Shown here: positions 32,978 through 41,442 of the stretch, piece after piece
How positions within the stretch are numbered: position 1 is the first letter of the stretch
How the letters are laid out: every line of letters begins with the position of its first letter
Assembly: GCA_913043285.1 (NCBI GenBank)
Contig: CAJWML010000002.1
Span: 62,001-126,000 of the forward strand
Origin: CAKZNE01 sp002695025
Lineage (GTDB): Bacteria; Bacteroidota; Bacteroidia; Flavobacteriales; Schleiferiaceae
Reading direction: 5' to 3'
Length of the DNA stretch: 64,000 nt
Position numbers and translations under genes: made by a program
Notes under the pieces: generated by a model
What the model was told of the DNA's origin: nothing
The model's database searches: none
Seen by the model: only the letters and a program-made list of their open reading frames with translations

Positions 32978-34216
32978 ATGCTTTGGAAAAAAAGATCAAA
33001 AGATGAGATCCGGGAGCGCGTATTCCGTGCGCTGGATGAAAACCGTAACTATGATTCGGATTACATACTAGGAATACCTGGTTCCTACCTGGATACCCAG
33101 CAGTTTTACCGCGATGCTGATTTTCTGAAAAATGCGCCCTACCTGCAAACCCTGATCAACAACCCCAATCATATAGGTTGCCATACTCTTACCGATGATA
33201 AGGGAGAAGACCTTTTCCGGGGTACACAAAAACTGGAGATCGAGCTGATACGGATGGTATCAGAAGAGATCATGCAGGCTGAACCCAGGAGTGTGGACGG
33301 TTACGTGGCACCCGGGGGTACAGAGGCCAACATCCAGGCTTTATGGATCTACCGTAATTACTATAAAAAGCAGTTCCGTGCTAAAAATCACGAGATCGGA
33401 GTGGTTTTCAGTACAGATAGTCACTATTCCTTTTACAAGGGAGCCAACCTGTTGAGCATTGAAGCCTTACCGGTAAAGGTAGATGAGGATACCCGCAGGA
33501 TAAATCCTGAAGCTTTGCGGCAACGCCTGCATGACGCCAGCATCCAGGGTATTAAGTACTTCATTGTAATTGCCAATATGAGCACCACCATGTTCGGTTC
33601 AGTGGACGACCCCAATGAGCTGGCAGGGGTTTTTAAGGAAAAGGGCTTGCCGTATAAAATGCATGCAGACGGAGCCTTTGGAGGGTTTATATACCCGTTT
33701 ACCACGGAAAAAAATCACCTTGACTTCTCCAATCCGGAGATTACGTCCATAACCCTGGATGCCCATAAAATGCTGATGGCTCCTTATGGCACCGGGATCT
33801 TCCTTATCCGCAAGGGCTGGATGCCTTTTGCCGCCACGGAAGAGGCGCAATATGTGCAGGGCCTGGATTATACCCTGTGTGGAAGTCGTAATGGGGCACA
33901 GGCCATCTCTATCTGGATGATCCTGCAGACCTATGGTCCGGAAGGATGGAGGGCCAATATGGCCGGATTGATGGAGGAGACGGACCGCCTTTGTGCAGCC
34001 CTGGATGATATGGATATGCCTTATTTCCGCAATCCGGATATGAACATTGTTACCCTAAAGGCCGGCCACTTTCCGGAGGAGGTGAGTCGTAAATACCGTT
34101 TGGTAGCGGATACCTACGAGGGAAAGGCCCAATGGTGGAAAATTGTGGTAATGCCTCATACCAAAGGAGCCGTGATCGATGCATTCCTGGAAGAGGTGAG
34201 GGCCTCAAAATACTAG
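32978..34216 (+). CDS. PLP-dependent decarboxylase (group II amino-acid decarboxylase)
   Basis: 412 residues. Group II pattern: APGGTEANIQALW (PLP phosphate contact), STDSHYSFYKGANLL (stacking His), HADGAFGGFIYPF (PLP Asp) and SITLDAHKMLMAPYGTG with the Schiff-base Lys. The family covers glutamate, histidine, tyrosine and aspartate decarboxylases; substrate cannot be fixed from the motifs. Start ATG 32978 is preferred over TTG 32972. It is convergent with the DUF1801 gene; the two stop codons overlap within one CTAG. Confidence 0.88.
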   Translation: MLWKKRSKDEIRERVFRALDENRNYDSDYILGIPGSYLDTQQFYRDADFLKNAPYLQTLINNPNHIGCHTLTDDKGEDLFRGTQKLEIELIRMVSEEIMQAEPRSVDGYVAPGGTEANIQALWIYRNYYKKQFRAKNHEIGVVFSTDSHYSFYKGANLLSIEALPVKVDEDTRRINPEALRQRLHDASIQGIKYFIVIANMSTTMFGSVDDPNELAGVFKEKGLPYKMHADGAFGGFIYPFTTEKNHLDFSNPEITSITLDAHKMLMAPYGTGIFLIRKGWMPFAATEEAQYVQGLDYTLCGSRNGAQAISIWMILQTYGPEGWRANMAGLMEETDRLCAALDDMDMPYFRNPDMNIVTLKAGHFPEEVSRKYRLVADTYEGKAQWWKIVVMPHTKGAVIDAFLEEVRASKY

Positions 34217-34632
34217 GATTTGTATTTCTCCTCCATACGTCTGTAGGAGGTCTCCACCAGCTTATACAATACTTCAGGATTTACCTCGCTGAGGTGTTTA
34301 ATGTATAGGCAGGACTTACCGGTTTTATGCTTGCCAAGCTTTTGGAGAAGTTCGTTGTAGCGGTCAAATCCGCTCATAATGTACAGCGCCAAATTCTGTT
34401 TGCGTGGTGAAAAACCAGCGATGAACCAATCGCCTTCACGGCCACTCTCATATTGGTAATGGTAGCTGCCAAAACCAATAATGGCGGAACCCCACATTTT
34501 AGGAGCACAACCCGATATTTCCTGCATCATTTCCAACAATGCCAAGGCATCCTTGCGCTTGTTTTCATCTTCCAGCGCCTCCAGGAAAGCCCTGGGATCT
34601 TCATCATTCGGCTTGGTTTTAAGTTCGGCCAC
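34213..34632 (-). CDS. DUF1801 domain protein
   Basis: 139 residues, cytosolic, spanning a DUF1801 (YdhG-like) domain: MMQEISGCAPKMWGSAIIGFG, then FIAGFSPRKQNLALYIM and KTGKSCLYIKHLSEVN. Members are thought to be small iron-chaperone-like (frataxin-fold) or unknown proteins; the function is not established. It lies 2 bp downstream of the RhlE-type helicase gene on the same strand, so they are probably one transcript. Confidence 0.85.
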   Translation of the reverse strand: MAELKTKPNDEDPRAFLEALEDENKRKDALALLEMMQEISGCAPKMWGSAIIGFGSYHYQYESGREGDWFIAGFSPRKQNLALYIMSGFDRYNELLQKLGKHKTGKSCLYIKHLSEVNPEVLYKLVETSYRRMEEKYKS

Positions 34633-34634
34633 TA

Positions 34635-35888
34635 CTAGGTATTCTCAGGTTTTTTGCCGGGGCCTTTTTTACGTCCCTTGAAATTTCCCTTCTTGCGGAA
34701 ATTGGATTTACTCCTGCGGTTTTTACCCTTAGGGCTTGGAGTTTCCCATTGCGGGCCTTCACCAAGTTCAGCAGGAGGGGGCAGTTTTTCCAACTCCCGT
34801 TCAATCAGCTTTTCTATGCGGTGGAACTTATACATTTCATCACTGCTGATGAGCGTAATGGCCATTCCCTTGGTTTCAGCCCTTGCGGTACGGCCAATAC
34901 GGTGTACATAATCCTCGGCATCTCCCGGTACATCGTAATTGATCACCAGGTTGATGTCCTTAATGTCAATACCCCGACTCAACACATCTGTGGCCACCAG
35001 TATCCGGGTTTTACGGGATTTAAAATCCAGCAGCACTTTTTCGCGTTCTTCCTGCTCGTAGTCGGATGAGATACCCTGGGCATTGTAATGAGAACGTTTC
35101 AGGTTTCGTGTGAGCTGTTCTACTTTTCTTCGCGTGGAGCAGAAGATGATAATACTTCTGAAGTTATCCTTGTCCTTGAGAATGTGCTTGGTAAGCGGTG
35201 TTTTCTGATCCTCATGCGCCATATACACCGTTTGGGTAACCCCTTCGGCAGGTTTGGAAACAGAAATGCTTATTTCAAGGGGATCGTGCAGTATCTGCTG
35301 GGCCAGCTTACGGATCTTGGGCGCCATAGTAGCGCTGAAAAGTAAACTTTGTCGTTTCTTGGGCAGGTAACCTATTATTTTCAGGATATCCTCGTAAAAA
35401 CCGATGTCCAGCATGCGGTCTGCTTCATCCAGGATCAGGTGGCGTACATTTTCAAAACGCACATAACCATTATTGAGGTGGGATATCAAACGGCCAGGCG
35501 TAGCAATAATGATATCAGCACCATGGCTCAGAGCTCTGCGTTCCTGTTCCCAGCTCACCCCATCACCACCTCCGTAAACGGCCAGGCTTTCAGTATTGGT
35601 AAAATAGGCGAGTCCCTGTATCTGCTGATCGATCTGAATGGCCAGTTCACGGGTGGGCACCAATACCAGGGTATGGATGCCGTTGTGGGCTTCTTCAGCA
35701 ATCTGATGTAAGGTGGGTAGCACAAAGGCGGCCGTTTTACCGGTACCGGTTTGGGCACAACCTATCAGGTCTTTCCCTTCCATGATCACCGGAATGGCTT
35801 TTTCTTGTATTTCAGTGGCCTTTTCAAAATTCATGTAGCCAATGGCTTCCAGTAGTTTTTCATTAAGGCCGAATTCTTTGAACTTCAT
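34635..35888 (-). CDS. rhlE: DEAD-box ATP-dependent RNA helicase, RhlE-like
   Basis: 417 residues. Q motif FGLNEKLLEAIGYMNFEKAT, motif I AQTGTGKTAAFVLP, Ia PTRELAIQ, motif II LDEADRMLD, motif III SATM, motif V TDVLSRGID and motif VI HRIGRTARA are all present. A basic Lys/Arg/Gly-rich tail (from about 370) should bind RNA non-specifically. RhlE-type helicases remodel ribosomal precursors and mRNA, often in the cold. The next gene (DUF1801) starts 2 bp after the stop, indicating co-transcription. Confidence 0.93.
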   Translation of the reverse strand: MKFKEFGLNEKLLEAIGYMNFEKATEIQEKAIPVIMEGKDLIGCAQTGTGKTAAFVLPTLHQIAEEAHNGIHTLVLVPTRELAIQIDQQIQGLAYFTNTESLAVYGGGDGVSWEQERRALSHGADIIIATPGRLISHLNNGYVRFENVRHLILDEADRMLDIGFYEDILKIIGYLPKKRQSLLFSATMAPKIRKLAQQILHDPLEISISVSKPAEGVTQTVYMAHEDQKTPLTKHILKDKDNFRSIIIFCSTRRKVEQLTRNLKRSHYNAQGISSDYEQEEREKVLLDFKSRKTRILVATDVLSRGIDIKDINLVINYDVPGDAEDYVHRIGRTARAETKGMAITLISSDEMYKFHRIEKLIERELEKLPPPAELGEGPQWETPSPKGKNRRSKSNFRKKGNFKGRKKGPGKKPENT

Positions 35889-36063
35889 AAAGTGTTTCGG
35901 ATATATTAATGTACAGGAATACTGTACTCTTAGTGCGGTAAATAAGGTCGGTAAATATAAGCATACTAAACTTCAAATGTTCAGTGCTTTAAGCTTTTAC
36001 TAACAGCACTATTAACCATGCGTTGAATCCGGTTATATTGCGCTTTCTTTTAAATGAGCTAAA

Positions 36064-36876
36064 GTGCAGGATATTTGGGTAGTTATCGGAGCCACCGTCT
36101 TGCTGGGATTATTGCGTGTATGGATAAACCCGGTACGAAAAAAACAGCTCCAAACCCGCCATGTGGCCACCGGAATATTAAAGCAGCTGACGCCTGCTTA
36201 CCGGAAGGAACTGGAAGAGCATTTTCCCTATTTTCAAAAGCTGGACCCACAAAACAGAAGGGTTTTTGCTGCCCGTGTTCAGGCTTTCATCCATTCAAAG
36301 GAGTTTATTCCACGGGGTTATACTCATGTAAATGATCGTATGAAGGCGCTCATAGCAGCAGCAGCGGTACAACTTACTTTCGGTTTCCGGCATTTGAATT
36401 TTTCCCATTTCAGGCGCATCCTGGTGTATCCGGATAATTATTACTCCCAAATAACGCGTAGGTATCACCAGGGTGAGGTAAATAAAAAAGGCATCATTGT
36501 GCTGAGCTGGAGGAATTTTGTGCGTGGTTATGCTGATGAGAATGACGGACGTAACCTGGGATTACACGAAATGGCCCATGCGCTGAGGCTGGAGAATGCC
36601 ATTGCCAATGAAGAGTTTGATTTTATAGACCCGGCTGTGTTGAGGCAGTTTGACGAATTGGCCATGCAGGAAATGGAGCGGATACATTCCGGGGAGAATT
36701 TTTTCCGTTTGTACGCAGCTACCAACCTGCAGGAGTTTTTTGCCGTGGCGGTAGAAAATTTTTTTGAAAGGCCTCATGCCTTTTTCGATTATAATCCGGA
36801 GCTTTACAAGTGCATGGTTCGCAAATTGAAACAAGATCCACGGCAGTGGCTTCGCATTGATCCAATTCCTGTATAA
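36064..36876 (+). CDS. mtfA: MtfA-like zinc peptidase (M90 family)
   Basis: 270 residues with one N-terminal membrane helix (about 3-20). The gluzincin motif HEMAHALRLENA (about 168-179) and the downstream Glu in NLQEFFAVAVENFFERP (about 222) match MtfA, which in E. coli binds the glucose-repressor Mlc. The N-terminal anchor is commonly seen in Bacteroidota versions. Start is the GTG at 36064; no ATG lies nearby in frame. It is followed with no gap by the thioesterase gene, then a small membrane gene, so the three form an operon. Confidence 0.87.
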   Translation: MQDIWVVIGATVLLGLLRVWINPVRKKQLQTRHVATGILKQLTPAYRKELEEHFPYFQKLDPQNRRVFAARVQAFIHSKEFIPRGYTHVNDRMKALIAAAAVQLTFGFRHLNFSHFRRILVYPDNYYSQITRRYHQGEVNKKGIIVLSWRNFVRGYADENDGRNLGLHEMAHALRLENAIANEEFDFIDPAVLRQFDELAMQEMERIHSGENFFRLYAATNLQEFFAVAVENFFERPHAFFDYNPELYKCMVRKLKQDPRQWLRIDPIPV

Positions 36877-37380
36877 ATGGATATTAGCAAACTCCTTAAA
36901 AAAGCTGAGACTTCATCCTTTTACCGGATGCTGGTGAGCCGTGGCCTTAACCGCATGGTACCCTTCAATAAACCACATCGTTTCAAAATAGAAGAGGTGA
37001 GTGGGGATCATCTCAAAATAAAGTTGCCCTATCGCAAACGGAACTTAAACCACCTGAAGGGCTTGCATGCCTGTGCCCTGGCCACTTTGGCCGAAGTTAC
37101 CTCCGGTTTTATACTGGTGTCCAAACTAAACCCTAAAAAATATCGCCTGATATTGCAGAAGCTGGAAATGGACTATCACTATCAGGGTAAAATGGACGCA
37201 ACGGCTGTATTCCAATGTACACAGGACTGGCTGTATACCAGTGTCCTTCGCCCCCTGGAAGAGCAGGAGGCTGTAGTTATTCCATGTTCCGTAAACATTC
37301 ATGATACCGCTGGAAATCACCTGGCTACCGGTACTGCCCACTGGCAGATCAAGAACTGGGAAAAGGTGAAGACCAAATGA
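36877..37380 (+). CDS. DUF4442 hotdog-fold thioesterase-like protein
   Basis: 167 residues. The DUF4442/PaaI-like hotdog region is visible in NLKHLKG-type segment RNLNHLKGLHACALATLAE (about 50-69) with a later YTSVLRPLEEQEAV and a terminal GTAHWQIK. Family members are putative acyl-CoA thioesterases; activity and substrate are unproven. Start directly follows the mtfA-like stop, and its own stop overlaps the next ATG (ATGA). Confidence 0.8.
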   Translation: MDISKLLKKAETSSFYRMLVSRGLNRMVPFNKPHRFKIEEVSGDHLKIKLPYRKRNLNHLKGLHACALATLAEVTSGFILVSKLNPKKYRLILQKLEMDYHYQGKMDATAVFQCTQDWLYTSVLRPLEEQEAVVIPCSVNIHDTAGNHLATGTAHWQIKNWEKVKTK

Positions 37381-37595
37381 AAAATGCGCGCCCTGTTTTC
37401 AGGATAACCCATGATTACCGTTTGCTGGTGTTGGCCATACTGGCGTGCTATACCATAATGACCTTTGATTACCTGCTTATTAAACAAGGAAATACGGTGG
37501 CCTGGCTCAAAATGATAGGTGGAGGCCTTTCCATTTTCTACTTCGTTTGGATCAATGCCCGTACCTTCTTTAAAAGTAAGAGTGCCAAAGATTAA
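37377..37595 (+). CDS. Small two-helix membrane protein
   Basis: 72 residues with two hydrophobic segments (about 13-32 and 43-62), positively charged ends and no recognised family. Overlaps the preceding thioesterase-like gene by 4 bp, so it is translated from the same mRNA. Function unknown. Confidence 0.6.
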   Translation: MKNARPVFRITHDYRLLVLAILACYTIMTFDYLLIKQGNTVAWLKMIGGGLSIFYFVWINARTFFKSKSAKD

Positions 37596-37744
37596 ACCTG
37601 CGGTACTCTCCCGGTTTTATTCTCTATCCATTTGTTGCATAGCTACTTATTCCTTTCTCTGAACTTATGCGGAGGTTAAGGGGTTGTTTAATCAGGAATC
37701 CAGAGAGGGTTCCGTACTAATCAAATTCACTTAAATTTTTAGTT

Positions 37745-37930
37745 ATGGACAAGTTGGAATTAAAAGGAAAATGGAACCAGGTAAAAGGTAAGCTCAAGGA
37801 AAAATACGGTAAGCTTACCGATAATGACCTGACGTATGAAGAAGGTAAGGAGGATCAACTCATCGGTAAACTCCAGGAAAAGCTTGGAAAAACCCGTGAT
37901 GAGGTAGTTAAGGAGCTCCGGTCACTCTAA
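37745..37930 (+). CDS. CsbD family small stress protein
   Basis: 61 residues. ELKGKWNQVKGKLKEKYGKL at the start and GKEDQLIGKLQEKLGK near the end are the CsbD pattern: a short, charged, Lys/Glu-rich protein. Members are induced by general stress in other bacteria; molecular function is unknown. It is followed one base later by the lipocalin gene, so they are co-transcribed. Confidence 0.92.
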   Translation: MDKLELKGKWNQVKGKLKEKYGKLTDNDLTYEEGKEDQLIGKLQEKLGKTRDEVVKELRSL

Positions 37931-37931
37931 A

Positions 37932-38456
37932 ATGAAGTTTCTGACATTCACAACTTTGCTGGCAGGTCTTTGGGCTTTATCAGGTTGTAACAGTGGCCGG
38001 TCGCTGCCCACCGTTGCGGAAGTAGATTTGCAACGCTACGCAGGTACTTGGTATGAAGTTGCACACCTTCCAAAGGCTTACCAGGAGGGTTGTGAATGTA
38101 TATCTGCCGAGTATACTCCTGAAGGGGACCATCTAAAAGTATTGAACCGCTGTTTTGATACTGAAAAAGGAAAATATACCAGTGTGGAAGGTTTGGCCCG
38201 CCCTGAGAAGGGAAGCAAGAATAGCCGCCTTAAAGTTCAGTTTGTCCCCCTGTTTGAGGGAGATTACTACATACTGGCCCTGGAAGAGGATTACGGCTAT
38301 ACATTGATAGGAGTACCCGATCGTAAGTCACTATGGATACTCAGCCGGACCCGTGAACCTGCAGCAGAGGTTGTGAAAAACTACTTGAACCGTGCCGAAG
38401 AACTGGGCTTTAATACCTCCAATTTGATCTTTACCCGCCAGGATTGTCAACCCTGA
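37932..38456 (+). CDS. blc: Lipocalin-type outer-membrane lipoprotein (Blc-like)
   Basis: 174 residues. Signal peptide with lipobox LSGC (Cys about 19), then the lipocalin signature DLQRYAGTWYEVAHLP (about 34-49), the second conserved region at LKVLNRCFD, and YTLIGVPDRKSLWILSRT in the later strands, followed by the C-terminal helix. Bacterial lipocalins bind lipids and help under membrane stress. Fits the CsbD neighbour immediately upstream. Confidence 0.92.
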   Translation: MKFLTFTTLLAGLWALSGCNSGRSLPTVAEVDLQRYAGTWYEVAHLPKAYQEGCECISAEYTPEGDHLKVLNRCFDTEKGKYTSVEGLARPEKGSKNSRLKVQFVPLFEGDYYILALEEDYGYTLIGVPDRKSLWILSRTREPAAEVVKNYLNRAEELGFNTSNLIFTRQDCQP

Positions 38457-38466
38457 TCAAATCAAC

Positions 38467-39477
38467 ATGACGGATAGTATTCCTGAACATCTCGTCCGGG
38501 TTCAGCCGGACCAACTAAATATTACCCGCAAAAAGTGGGGAAGAGGTTACCGCTATTACAACGGTGGTGAAATGCCTTTGGAAGATGAAGGAAAACTGGA
38601 GGTGGTTTCATCCATACCTGTTCCCGCCACCTGGAGTGAAGTTCATTTGTGTCCGGATCCTCAATCTTACATTCTGGCCAGCGGTTACGATGGGAGCGGG
38701 AAATTCCAGTATCTCTACCATCCCGATTACCTCGATTTCAGGAATAAATTAAAATTTGAGGAGTTACACCACTTCGGGGAAGCTCTCCCACGCATCAGGC
38801 GTAAGGTAAGAGCTGATCTGAAAGCAAAGGAATGGACCGAAGAAAAGCTGATGGCCTTATTGGTAAGGGTGCTGGATAAATATCATTTACGTATTGGCAG
38901 TCGTGTATACGCACAAAAGAACCAATCATTCGGGTTAACCACACTTAGAAAGAAGCACCTGAAAGAAGAAGATTCCGATATGTACTTTCAATACCAGGGT
39001 AAGAGCGGACAATTACGGGAGGTTCATTTGACGGATTCCCGTTTGGTAGACCTTATCCATGAAGTGGCAGAGTTTCCAGGTTGGGAACTCTTTTCATTTC
39101 GTCAGGGTAATGCTTCGGTGTCAGCTTCCTCCACCAAGGTAAACCACTATATCCAGGATATTTCCCAGTCCGATTTTACCGCCCGTACTTTCCGTACCTG
39201 GGCGGGAACGGTATTGGCTGTGAAGTATTATCCAAAGGCCAAGGATGAGCTTAAAGCCAATCCTCGTAGAGATCTTAAGGCCATATTGGTAGAGAAGGTG
39301 GCAGAAAAACTTGGTAATACCCCTGCAGTTTGCAGAGATTACTATATTCATCCGGGAGTTTTGGAAAAAGTTGTTTCTGGTAACTTTGATCCAAATCCGT
39401 GTGATCAACAATTTTTAAAAAACAATCTATACCGGAAGTATGAGTGCCGAACCATGGAAATACTATCCGGTTTATAA
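38467..39477 (+). CDS. DNA topoisomerase IB (eukaryotic/poxvirus-like)
   Basis: 336 residues. N-terminal domain includes RKKWGRGYRYYNG and IPVPATWSEVHLCPDPQSYI; the catalytic part has RIGSRVYAQKNQSFGLTTLR, FTARTFRTWAGTVLA and the Tyr-containing CRDYYIHPGV near the C terminus (about 297-306). It relaxes supercoils through a 3'-phosphotyrosine. The enzyme is typical of many Bacteroidota but patchy across bacteria. It starts 10 bp after the lipocalin gene on the same strand. Confidence 0.92.
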   Translation: MTDSIPEHLVRVQPDQLNITRKKWGRGYRYYNGGEMPLEDEGKLEVVSSIPVPATWSEVHLCPDPQSYILASGYDGSGKFQYLYHPDYLDFRNKLKFEELHHFGEALPRIRRKVRADLKAKEWTEEKLMALLVRVLDKYHLRIGSRVYAQKNQSFGLTTLRKKHLKEEDSDMYFQYQGKSGQLREVHLTDSRLVDLIHEVAEFPGWELFSFRQGNASVSASSTKVNHYIQDISQSDFTARTFRTWAGTVLAVKYYPKAKDELKANPRRDLKAILVEKVAEKLGNTPAVCRDYYIHPGVLEKVVSGNFDPNPCDQQFLKNNLYRKYECRTMEILSGL

Positions 39478-39498
39478 AGGCATTCACCATATTTGAAT

Positions 39499-40827
39499 AT
39501 GCAGGAAAACCAAACACCCTTTGACTACGTTCGGAAGCCCTTTACGGCTTTAGTTAAAAATGAGGCGGCCATTGGCATTATCCTTTTTCTTTCCGCGGTT
39601 TTGGCCATGATTGTAGCCAATTCCTCCTGGGGCGCTGAATGGTACCATGAACTCTGGGAGCGAGAATTAACCTTGCAGTATGAAGACCGCGAGCTTACCC
39701 TTAATCTCCACCATTTTATCAATGATGGCCTCATGGCCATTTTCTTCTTTTTGGTGGGGCTGGAGATCAAACGTGAATTCCTGGCCGGTGAGCTTAGCGA
39801 ATGGAGACAGGCAGTTCTTCCTATTGGGGCTGCCCTGGGCGGAATGATCTTCCCCGCATTGATCTATCTTTTATTTACAGATTCTGACACTTCTCATGGA
39901 TGGGGTATTCCCATGGCTACCGATATTGCCTTTACCCTCGGGCTTATCAGCTTTGTTCGTAAAAGAGTACCGTCTTCAGTGAAGGTATTTGTAACCTCCC
40001 TGGCGGTGGTGGATGATATTGGAGCTGTATTGGTAATTGCATTTTTTTATACGTCCTCCCTGGATATGCACCAGCTTATAATTGCCGGAGGTGCCTGGCT
40101 ACTGCTCATGGGTGCTAACCGTTTGGGAGTGCGTAGTGTTTTCTTTTATTCTTTTATCGGTATAACCGTTATCTGGATATCGTTCTTCTATTCCGGTATT
40201 CACCCCACTATTGCCGGTATATTACTGGCCTTTACCATACCGGCCAAAACACGGATAAGCAAGGAACAATTTACCGAGCGCCTGAAAAGGCTCTACCGCA
40301 AATACCTGAAAACGGAAACCTATACGATGGCCTTCAATACCGGAAGGGAAGAAAAACTGTTGAAAGGTATGCGGAGTGCCAGTGATGACGCGCGTACCCC
40401 ACTTCAAAAGATAGAGACGAGCCTGCACCCGCTGGTATATTATATCATTATGCCTCTCTTTGCCTTTGCCAATGCCGGGCTTAAGATTGAAGCCAACTTT
40501 TTTGAATTGCTGCTGGGTCCCGTAGGGCTGGGAGTGATCTGCGGGCTTATTGTGGGTAAGTTCATCGGGATCAGTCTTTTCAGCCGGATACTGGTGGCAC
40601 TGGGTTTTGCCAAGCTTCCGCAGGGAGGCTCCTGGCGCCAGATCTATGGGGTAGCCATTTTGGCGGGCATAGGTTTTACCATGTCTCTGTTTATCTCTGA
40701 GCTGGCCTTTAGTGCCAATGAGAACGTGGAGGCCGCCAAATCAGCCATTTTGGTAGCTTCAGCATTGGCGGCAATAATCGGTCTCTTGGTCATCCGACTT
40801 ACTAACCCCAAAAAGCAGTTATTGTAA
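39499..40827 (+). CDS. nhaA: Na+/H+ antiporter NhaA
   Basis: 442 residues with 11-12 helices. Markers: HHFINDGLMAIFFFLVGLEIKRE (in pieces HFINDGLMAIFFFLVGLE, then IKREFLAGEL), GIPMATDIAFTLG with the ion-binding Asp pair followed by SLAVVDDIGAVLVI, and AGIGFTMSLFISELAF near the end. The loop at about 255-300 is longer than in E. coli, as is common in non-enteric NhaA. ATG 39499 is used; the TTG at 39493 has no support. Starts 21 bp after topoisomerase IB. Confidence 0.94.
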   Translation: MQENQTPFDYVRKPFTALVKNEAAIGIILFLSAVLAMIVANSSWGAEWYHELWERELTLQYEDRELTLNLHHFINDGLMAIFFFLVGLEIKREFLAGELSEWRQAVLPIGAALGGMIFPALIYLLFTDSDTSHGWGIPMATDIAFTLGLISFVRKRVPSSVKVFVTSLAVVDDIGAVLVIAFFYTSSLDMHQLIIAGGAWLLLMGANRLGVRSVFFYSFIGITVIWISFFYSGIHPTIAGILLAFTIPAKTRISKEQFTERLKRLYRKYLKTETYTMAFNTGREEKLLKGMRSASDDARTPLQKIETSLHPLVYYIIMPLFAFANAGLKIEANFFELLLGPVGLGVICGLIVGKFIGISLFSRILVALGFAKLPQGGSWRQIYGVAILAGIGFTMSLFISELAFSANENVEAAKSAILVASALAAIIGLLVIRLTNPKKQLL

Positions 40828-41435
40828 TGCTGGAACAGAAAAAAGCCCAAACGGAGCATGAACTCATCCCTGAAATAATGAACCGCTGGAGTCCCCGGGC
40901 TTTTGCGGATAGGGAAGTGGAAGTGGAAAAATTGCAACGCATTTTTGAAGCCGCACGCTGGGCACCCAGTAGCACTAATGAACAACCCTGGCGTTTTATA
41001 GTGGCTAGCAAAGGAGATGAACATTATGATAAACTGTACGGGTGCCTCAATGAATGGAACCGTAAATGGACATGGACCGCTCCGGTATTGGTTGCTACAC
41101 TTGCCAAAAAGAACTTCACTAAAAATGATAAGCCCAATAAGCACAGCTGGCATGACCTTGGCCTGGCAATGGGCAATCTTTCCGCCCAGGCAACGCATGA
41201 AAATTTATACCTGCATCAAATGGCTGGTATCCATACAGAGGAGGTGGAACGCTTGTTTGAAGTAGATACGGATGCGTACGAAGTGGTAAGTATGTTTGTG
41301 TTGGGCTATCAGGATGAAAAGCGCCTGCAGGAACTGGAAGAACGGTACCATGAATCCGAATTAAAGGAGCGTAGCCGAAAGCCTCTCAATGAACTGGTGT
41401 TTGGTAAACGATTTGGGGAGGCGGTAAAGTGGTAA
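40827..41435 (+). CDS. Nitroreductase family protein
   Basis: 202 residues. FMN-binding nitroreductase fold: RWSPRAFADREVE, EAARWAPSSTNEQPWRFIVA and the later GLAMGNLSAQATHENLYLH. Typically a homodimer reducing nitro compounds, quinones or enones with NAD(P)H. Start overlaps the nhaA stop (TAATG), giving translational coupling. Substrate unknown. Confidence 0.9.
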   Translation: MLEQKKAQTEHELIPEIMNRWSPRAFADREVEVEKLQRIFEAARWAPSSTNEQPWRFIVASKGDEHYDKLYGCLNEWNRKWTWTAPVLVATLAKKNFTKNDKPNKHSWHDLGLAMGNLSAQATHENLYLHQMAGIHTEEVERLFEVDTDAYEVVSMFVLGYQDEKRLQELEERYHESELKERSRKPLNELVFGKRFGEAVKW

Positions 41436-41442
41436 GAGGCTG

